Source: Beaufortia kweichowensis
Taxonomy: Eukaryota; Chordata; Actinopteri; Cypriniformes; Gastromyzontidae
NCBI GenBank assembly: GCA_019155185.1
Contig: CM032817.1
Coordinates: 1,725,129 to 1,789,128 of the forward strand
Direction of reading: 5' to 3'
DNA length: 64,000 bases
Position 1 is the stretch's first letter, and every line of letters starts with the position of its first letter. Made by a program: the position numbers and the translations under genes. A model generated the notes under the pieces. That model had not been told where the DNA came from. It did not search any database and saw only the letters and a program-made list of their open reading frames with translations. Below are positions 55,819 to 64,000 of the stretch, piece after piece.

Positions 55819-58800
55819 TATAATATTTTGTGTGTGTTTATAAATACTAAATTTATATGTACAGTACACAGACATGTTTTTTGTAAACACAGACGTTTAT
55901 TCTGGATGCGATTATTTGCGAATAATTGCAATTAATCGTTTGACAGCCCAAATAATAAATACATTCTGTAAAAATTTATAGTTTAAGTTTCGATGGAAAC
56001 TTGCCATATGATTTTAATAAAAGATATTTCTAGAACTCACTCGTGAGGGTTGAGAAACAACTGATGATGAACCATTCTCTTTTCCGTTCACACCTGCACT
56101 TCCTGAACCACCACCAAAGATCTCATCAATCTACCAAAAAACAGAATTTAGGTCACTTCCAGTTTCATAATGCAGTTTTGTAACACAGCACATGTACAAA
56201 TGATATAGTTAACTTACATCTCTGACTTTAGTAGCTGGACTGGGTGTGCTCTTAGTCTCCTCTGATTGGTTCAACTGGTTAGAGATGTTTAAACTCCTGT
56301 GAGGGAATTACACAAAACTTTTAACAGCAAAATAATACTATGACAGCAACACAAAAAACAGGAATGAAAAGGTACTCATAATGTGTAAACTCTGAATTTT
56401 TATTAAATCACCCAGTGGATTGTTGTGATGTCATCTAAAAGTCACCAAATGGCAGTGACATCAACAAGTTTCTGATATTTCATATTTTTTTATTTTACTA
56501 TTGGTAAGATGGAAGAAGATTAGTAGAAGGTTTATAATTTATTTGGCATTAAATAAATAACCGCTTACTGTTAGTATAGCTGTAAAACAGTTGTAAATCA
56601 ATCTAAGGAAGTAGCTTATTTGTGAAGAAAATAAACTTGACTGATCAGCAAGTCTTCGGATGTAACATCAACATCAAAAAACTAAATAAGTAACCTTTTA
56701 GGCATTTTAAGAAGGAATAAATGTACACAGAGAGAGGGTGATGATACAAAGACAGTGAAGTGGCACCTCTGCTGCTCCTGCATGACGTGCAGCTGCTCCA
56801 GTTTAGTCTTATGCTCCGCCTCCATACGACTCAACATGTCCTTGATCACAGCCATAAAAGAATTAAACTGAAACACACCAGAGACAAAAGACCATTTACA
56901 AATGTGTGTGCGTTCCTGTACACACTGAACTTACAAAACTGAAGTGAAACTGAATTAAGATTTTATTTAGGATGCACAAGACATTTACCTGGTTAAGATT
57001 GAGGTTGTTATCAATACTAAGTGACACCAAATGAGGTAAACTCTTCGCAGCCAAGTGCTCCTTTGGGATGCCTAGTTTTTTATGAGTAAAAGTGCACTTG
57101 TAGATACCTGAAGAAAAACAAGAAGGTTTCACTAACTTTAAAATATATATTTTCTTGTCACTGCATAAGATAAATGGACAATGCTTTTGTGAATTCTACT
57201 TTACTTATATTCAGATTTATGATGCTTTTATGCCTAAAATCATCCATTAAATATATAAATACACATCCACAACACAATCAGCAAGGAGAGGTTTTTATTG
57301 TGAGCAATTATTAAATTCTCTGCAGTTCGACTCTGAGAAGTACTGAAATGTCTTTAATAAATGACTCCAAAGTCCAAATAGTCTTCAATATAATTTAACC
57401 TGACATTTCGAGACTACAGCAACTATTTAACCTGTTAACTGTCACCGTTATTTACCTATTCACTTTAATATTTCATAGTTGAATTTTAATCTAATCATGA
57501 CTTTAAGATGAAATATTTGACGACATATTCATAATAATAAACATAAACAAAAAATGGTAAACGTTACTGTAATTTATAGAAATACCTATAATTTTTTTTT
57601 TTTTTAATTTAAAATACTTATAAATACGTTTAAAAAATATACGGAAGTCGTAAGCGGCCATCCATTGTTATTTTTTTCTTGTATTGTTTTCTCGTGAACT
57701 CGAGATAACAAAAGTCGTTTTCTCGCGATCTCGACTTCTCGACTATCTCTAGTAAACTTATAATTAATGTGATGATAGTTATGATTAATGTACGCATATA
57801 ACTAGTTTTATAGAAAGAAATGCGGCAGCTAACCACAGATTTGTTATACTAACAAGGCAAAAAAAATAAAAACATAAGACTACTTAGATAATTATCTTTA
57901 GTAAGTTTTATTAATGTATATCCTAAAGAATTTGCAATAATACAATGTATTCTATGTTGTTTCTATTTTTTTACTACTTTCTATACAACAATGCAAAATC
58001 AAAAAAAAAAAAAATCACAGTAGAAGAACTACATTGAACTAAAAACAAATTACCCAGAATTCCCATGAGCACAGCAGGTTCCCTGGATGGAATCTGTTGT
58101 AGGAATGGTAAAATTTCATCAATGACGAACCATTTATCCAGGTATTCCAGGATCTTGCCTAGGCACACTAAAGAGTTCACCCTCACCTAAAAAAAGACCA
58201 ATCACGAGACAAATGAAACAACAAAAACATAATTTATGCTTACCACAGTACACAGTACGCAGTGTCACATTAAAGAAGCAGAGACACAAACCGCTAGTGA
58301 GGATGTCTGTAAACAGGCAGATTTGATACGAGGGATAAGCGCGTTCTTCATGGAGGGATACTCGATCAGATTGGCAAACGTTGGAATGATATTAAGACAG
58401 AGTTCCTGTTTAGAAAAAAAACATACTTAAAAGACAATTTCAAAACATATGAGTTTGATATACGAGTTTATAGTGTGATCACCTGTATCTGTATAGAAGG
58501 TGCTTCCACCGCTCTGTATACCATGGGTAGCACACTGTTCTTGATGTCCTCAGGAGGGGTTTTGGTCAATAGCAGGTCCATCTTTTGTAGAAATATCAAC
58601 AGGATCTAAATATGAGAGAAAGAGGATATTAGTTATAAGGAGGATATAATGCACCAATATGGAAGTTTAGGACCAATAATGACAACTATTAAGTCACAGT
58701 TTGTCTGATATACCTTTACAACAATGCAAATGAAAATTCTACTTTGAGTTTAAACTCTTATAAATTTACTGTATGACTGTATTAAGAATTTAATGAAAAA

Positions 58801-61800
58801 AATTGATACTTTGATTGAAATTGCATGTCCATTTATTTTAGTAGCTGAAGTACTTCTACCGCATGTTTATGGTAAACTGAACCTTAAACATAAACCAAAA
58901 TGATACACGGCACATAATGAACATTAAACAATAGCACACACAACAATGCAAACACACATCACCGCATACACGATATAAAAAGTATGTGCAACAGTGGTTT
59001 TTGTATGTAATGCGTGTCACCGATACATTGTGTACCTCCGAATAGCCGTCGCATGAAACGCATTAAACATTTTCATTGTGCCACTTGATCTAAATGGCAC
59101 AATGGCTATGAAACAAAGAAAATTGCATGTTTACAAAACTTTTTAATGATTTAATTTTTATAGTTAATTTCGGATATGCCTTTGGCACACAGTTAATAGT
59201 GATGTTTTAAAAGTAACTTTAATAGCAAAAAAAGAGCAGATTCATTTCCATAACTCAGAACATTCATTTTATACACACATTATATATACAATACATAATA
59301 ATAATAATAATAAATATATATATATATATATATATATAAACATACTGCCGCTCAAAAGTTTGGGATCAGTAAGATTTTTTGTTTTTTTTAAAGAAGTTTC
59401 TTATGCTCATCAAGGCTGTGTTTATGTAATGAAAATATTATTTCGATGTTTTATAAAACGATGTTTTTCTATATTAATGTACATCAAAATGTTATTTATA
59501 TCTGTAATTAAAGTTTCATTCTCACATTCATTACTCCAGTCTTCAGTGTCACATGATCCTTCATAAATCATTGTAATATTCTGATTTATTATCAGTGCTG
59601 GAAACAGTCGTGCTGCTTAATATTTTTTTGAAACCTGTGATACTTTTTTCAGGATTATACACTACTTCTCAAAAGTTTGAGGTCAGTACACTTTTATTCT
59701 TTCTTTTTTTGAAAGTAATAATACTTTTATTCATCAAGGATGTATTAAATTAATTAAGTGATAGCATTGAATTACATTGTTAGAAAAGTTTTATATTTTG
59801 AATAAATGCTGTTCTTTTTAACTTATTAGTCATCAAAGAATCCTGAAAAAAATAATCAAGGGTTAAAAAAAAATATTCGGCAGGGCACACCTGTTTTCAA
59901 CATTGATAATACTAAGAATAAATCAGCATATTAGAATGATTTCTGAAGGATCATGTGACACTTAAGACTGGAGAGACAGCTGATGAAAATTCAGCTTTGC
60001 ATCACAGGAATAAATTATATTTTGAAGTATATTCATATAAAAACCATTATTTTATATTGTAATAACATTTTGCAATATTACAGTTTATTTCTGTATTTTT
60101 GATCAAATAAATGCAGCCTTGATGAGCGTAAGAGACTTCTTTAAAAAACATTACAAGTCTTACTGATCCCAAACATTTGAGCGTCAGTTTGTTACATGTA
60201 CAAAAATAAACTTATATGGCAGTTTTTATGTTCACTTAATATTTTACATTACTACTGAAGCGTACCACACAGACATATCAAACATTCCAAGTCACTCACC
60301 ATATTGCTGGCCTGACAGCATGAAACAGAGAAAGTAGTTAAAAAGTAGAAAGTACTACAGATGTTTGAAGGTTTAGTGGTTATACGCCAGTAGTTTTTAA
60401 GTATGCCACCAGAGAACACAAACTTAATCACGTGCATATGTTTGTGTACCTGTACAGGCTCCTGCTGTTTAAACACCGGCGTGAGGTCTGGGAGAACAAG
60501 ACGGACGTATTCCTCTTTAGTGCATTCTTCAGCAATGAGCAGCACGTTTGGGAGAACAAACGGAACCATGTCTGGATTCACAAACTCGGATGTGAGGGCA
60601 GGCAAAATCCGGTAGATCACCACTCGCTGAGGTAAGAAAGAGCGTATAGTCATTACTGAATAACATCACGACATTCTTCAGTACGGATTTTAACAGACAG
60701 TTTTGTAAAGCTTATAATTATCCTAATGGCTAAATTGAATACAGAAAACTTCATCAAAATATATCATTAGAATTCCACCTATTAGAATCTAGATATATAA
60801 AACCAGGTTTTGGTCTATAGTATAATACACTATATTCAATGGTGTATTGCAGACTTTCATGCTGAAAGTCCGCGTGCAAATATAAGTTCTTGCCTTAGGC
60901 AGCTTGGGCAGAACTTTAGGGAGGCTTTTGTAGAACTGAGACTTCTGTAAGTTGTCGCGCTGGAAAAGCGCATCGAAGTATTGAAGAGTCATCGCTCCGA
61001 CATCATCAAAGAAAGGAATCTGAGCGCAAACACAAACTGAGATGTTATTTTACCTCTTAACATTAACACAATGTTTCATTCACCGCAATGTCTGTTTTAC
61101 TCTACATTAAATATACACAGTTTAGCTTCTGAGTAAATTTAAAGGGATAGGTCACCCAAAAATAAAAATAATTTTATTATTTACTCACCCTCATGTCATG
61201 TCAAACCTGTATGACTTTCTTGCTTCAGCAGAACTCAGAAGAAGATATTTTGCTAAACGCTGGTTACCGGCACTCATTCACTTTCATAGTATAAACACAA
61301 GGTACAATGGAAGTCAATGGGTGCCGGTAACCAGCGTTTAGCAAAATATCTTCTTCTGTGTTCCACAAAAGAAAGAATCATATACAGGGTTTGAATGATA
61401 TAAGGGTAAAAAAAGAATGACATAATTTTTATTTTTGCATTCAAAATTAATGTAAAATATAAGTTCATCACTGAATAAATTTTTCGGATCCTACCGGCAA
61501 ATACGCTCATTTAATCACAAAACAATCAAACAATCAAAATAATTTAATGTTCAGACTTTCTATGCAAAAAAGTCAATTGTGAATGAGAAAGAAATGCATC
61601 TGACCTTTGTCATCTGGTCTGCATCTGGACGCACGTTGGACGTGACGCTAAGTAACATCTTCACGTGTTCCCGGACCTCCTCAGGGATCTGAGCTAACAC
61701 TCCAGGACTCAAATGACTCAACTAGACACAAAACAATGAGAATTATAAGAGCATCATTCGAACAAAATATACTGTATGATTGGTGCTCTATATGATGCTG

Positions 61801-63902
61801 TAAGATTTTTCACCTTGGACTGAAGTTTTTTTTATGTTGACCTCTTACCTGGTCAAGTTGCCGACTGAAGCTCTTGTATATGTCCTGCTTGTTGACTTTA
61901 AAGACGGGCTTGCCTTCGTTAAACACGGCGTGGATCAACACGCCCAGCGAGTACATGTCGGAGGCCGCGTCACAGCTGACGGACAGGATGTACTCTGGGG
62001 CCACATACTCTGGGTTAGGCAGGCAGAAAGGTGGTAGATTGGGGTCCCACTCTTTACACACATACTTAGGCTGAAAAAAAAAAACAAGTTAACAAATTAA
62101 AGATATACTGAGATGTTTAACTCATCAGCATCGGTCACCTAACCTTAAGCGTTATCAGCAAGAAAGCCCAGCATAATTATTATACACTGATGTTTTTGAT
62201 CAATTTTAACCCATCAGCATATTGGCTATAGCATGAAAAAAGTATATGATAGTTTTGTAGTTGGTTGTCATGTTGTTTTGTTTGTATTTTGTTGTTTTTG
62301 TCTTACTTTACGACTTTCTTATAGTACTGGCCTGTTGAATGTTAAATTGATTATTTACAGTATAAAATTATTTACAGTATGTGCTTTTATTACAAATTAA
62401 TTTCCAAAAAACTAAAACCATAAAGATACACTGTTCTGTAAAAACTGCATTTAATAAGTCCTCAGAAACTGTTCATTAACACTCTTATTCCTTTTTTAAA
62501 ATGCATTTTTCTAAGTAATGGCCATTAAAACCGTTTCCTTTGAATATTTTTGTCAGATAATTATTAGAAAATAATAAGCACTCTATTTGTGTACAGACAG
62601 TTCCATTTAGATATGAACCATACAAGCTATTTAAAAGACCATTTAAAGGACTTCAGGATAATTTAACAACTCAGTAGAAAAATGGCTTATGCAAAAATAA
62701 TGTAATAAAAGTATTTCTTTATGGTTAACTAATTGATGCAAATGCAATAAACAAAACAAAAATAAAACCAAACACAATGTTAAATCGAATTCCTGGTCAC
62801 TGGACTTTGTTTAATAATATAAAAAAGGTATTAATATTTTATATTATTTCTCAAATCATCCTGCGGGCCGTATTGGGCGCCTTAGTGGGCATGTTTGAAA
62901 CCCCTGATCTAAAACATGAAAAAACAGTGATCTATTTTAATGACAAAACTTAATTAAAAGTAATGTTGTTTGTTAAAATTAGTATCAGTTGTGTCTTTTG
63001 AGGAGCTGTTCATACAGGGTGTATTTTTGTGTTAAAAATTGCGTGTTGTTAAAAACTATAAAAAAAATGAATGTAGAAGGACACAAGACAAACTGCCACA
63101 AGATACTTTAAATTTTAAAGCACAATGCATCATTCATGTAAAAGCCAATCCCAGAATGCATTGTGGCCAGTCAAGTAAAAAATAGTTCCAAGATAGCAGA
63201 TCATTCAAATACGAAACAAATGTAAATTGTGCTTCTTAAGATTACTCCGTCTTCAGACTCTGCTGGAATCAACTGAACGTTTTAAAAAGAGTCACTTACA
63301 GGGTTCATCTTAGTTAGACCTTAGACAGCAAAACAGCACACTAGAGCAAGAATGTGTGCGAGTAAAAGCAGTTTCTAACCTCTGCGTCTGAGGGATTACT
63401 AGAGGAAATACTGAAGTCAAAGCCCATGATCTTCCAAGCTCCACTTTTATTCAAAATGACATTTTCAGTACATAAGTTACCATGAACCATTTTCACCCCG
63501 CTGTGGAGGAAAGACAATCCTTCCGAGATCTGGAGAAAGAGAACAGAGAGATTTTATTATCTACTTTATTTAATAATAATGAAGCAACTCACAAAGCATT
63601 TTATCCCAAACTCGAAAGAACAAAGAAATTATATGAAAATATATTTTGCATAAACAAAAAGTCTATTTCAAAAACACTGAAACATTTTGGCATGGCGTGC
63701 ACTGAACCCATAATATTTTGTTTATCTTTTCTCATAATTTACGCCCTATAGTCTCACCTGCAATAAGCCGTATTTGGTCTCCACATCATAGAGTTTGTAT
63801 TCTTTGATGTCTGTGGGAACAGGACTGGGGAGATTGTCCCACTGGCCGAGCACATTGGCTAGACTGGCGAACACAGGCTCTGTGCAGAACGCTATACAGT
63901 CT
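54471..63902 (-). CDS. scyl2: SCY1-like pseudokinase 2 (SCYL2/CVAK104), partial: N-terminal exons off window
   Basis: Pseudokinase of clathrin-coated vesicles in endosome/Golgi traffic. Minus-strand exons: 63758-63902, 63380-63529, 61849-62070, 61605-61721, 60894-61019, 60450-60626, 58483-58605, 58292-58405, 58054-58186, 56989-57107, 56767-56867, 56218-56296, 56041-56130, 55190-55309 and 54471-55088. Visible are the kinase C-lobe (YKLYDVETKYGLLQ, SVSCDAASDMYSLGVLIHA), HEAT-like helices (SEFVNPDMVPFVLPNVLLIA, SLVCLGKILEYLDKW), a coiled-coil piece (HKTKLEQLHVMQEQQ), a Lys/Gln-rich segment (EEKQRLAKEQEQA) and a Gly/Met/Pro-rich tail ending NDLKDLFG, as in human SCYL2. Catalytic motifs are degenerate: HGNL replaces HRD-x-N and GFD replaces DFG, typical of the family. 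The intron after 60894 uses a GC donor. The first visible exon starts in mid-codon; the upstream part lies beyond 64000. Confidence 0.95.
55587..55949. mobile_element. Palindromic element (gggctgtcaaacgattaat) in a scyl2 intron
   Basis: The left end gggctgtcaaacgattaatt with gcgattaatcgcatccag is mirrored at the right by ctggatgcgattatttgcg and attaatcgtttgacagccc. The inner arms also pair (gtctgtgtactgtacata with atgtacagtacacagaca). The centre is a (TA)n tract at about 55788-55812. A well-known kind of fish non-autonomous element. Confidence 0.8.
59345..60187. mobile_element. Long TIR element (gctcaaaagtttgggatcag), with an internal partial copy
   Basis: The left end ctgccgctcaaaagtttggg with atcagtaag and ttaaagaagt is mirrored at the right by acttctttaaaaa and tcttactgatcccaaacatt with tgagcg. 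Inside, tacttctcaaaagtttgagg at about 59663 starts a second, related unit. Common hAT-like fish repeat words (ggatcatgtgacact, atcagcatattagaatgatt) occur. Non-coding, in the scyl2 intron between 58605 and 60450. Confidence 0.75.
61142..61440. mobile_element. Palindromic fish element with a perfect 36-bp hairpin
   Basis: It begins gggataggtcacccaaaaat and includes actcaccctcatgtcatgt. The arms 61238-61273 and 61321-61356 are perfect inverted repeats (gaagaagatattttgctaaa ...) separated by 47 bases. Outer parts also pair loosely. Same general family as 21720-21990. In the scyl2 intron between 61019 and 61605. Confidence 0.75.
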
Positions 63903-64000
63903 CTAGAGATAAAAAAAATAGAAGAAATTTAACGCAAACAGTGATGAAAGGCAGATGAAAGCAGGACATGATTTGCTTTAAAGCTTTACAGAAATGTCTG

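Noticed and set aside
62832..62912. Repeat-like tail (gcgggccgtattgggc ... gaaacccctgatct)
   Set aside because: It resembles a common vertebrate repeat end, but too little remains to name it with confidence.

Overview
The window looks like teleost nuclear DNA, most likely from a cyprinid (carp-like) fish. The genes have introns with GT-AG junctions, their closest remembered relatives are fish and vertebrate proteins, and non-coding DNA is full of fish-type repeats (tRNA-SINE tails, hAT-like palindromic elements, a Rex3 retroelement, long CT microsatellites). The species call is inference. No RNA gene, CRISPR array or bacterial feature was recognised.

Layout: (1) 60-2796, minus: slow-skeletal-type troponin I, complete CDS including a 4-nt microexon, with a TATA promoter near 3000. 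(2) 9334-15829, plus: st8sia1 (GD3 synthase), five coding exons behind a CpG-rich promoter. (3) 15.8-29.9 kb: 3' UTR, then a repeat-rich desert with an L1 3' relic, CT tracts and a 38-bp perfect palindrome. (4) 30158-33175, plus: caspase-6, eight exons, preceded by a regular array of inverted CCAAT boxes. (5) 36683-41541 and 44652-51839, plus: two tandem paralogues made of WWE domains. The first also has two CCCH zinc fingers. Neither has a PARP catalytic domain, and each has an interferon-response element (ISRE) at its 5' end. (6) 54471-63902, minus, running off the right edge: scyl2, a clathrin-coat-associated pseudokinase, convergent with the second WWE gene.

The most interesting part is the 36.6-51.8 kb pair. 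Intron phases repeat 0-1-2 with each WWE domain, so domains could be gained or lost as in-frame exon triplets. One paralogue has the zinc fingers and three WWE domains, the other has four WWE domains and no fingers. With the ISREs, this suggests an interferon-inducible, ADP-ribose- and/or RNA-sensing pair related to the non-catalytic part of PARP12/PARP13. That function is inference; the domain layout and ISRE matches are seen directly. The housekeeping-type genes (troponin I, st8sia1, casp6, scyl2) show no operon-like link to each other.

All exon boundaries were placed by eye from splice consensus, reading-frame continuity and remembered homologues. No alignment or transcript data were available.
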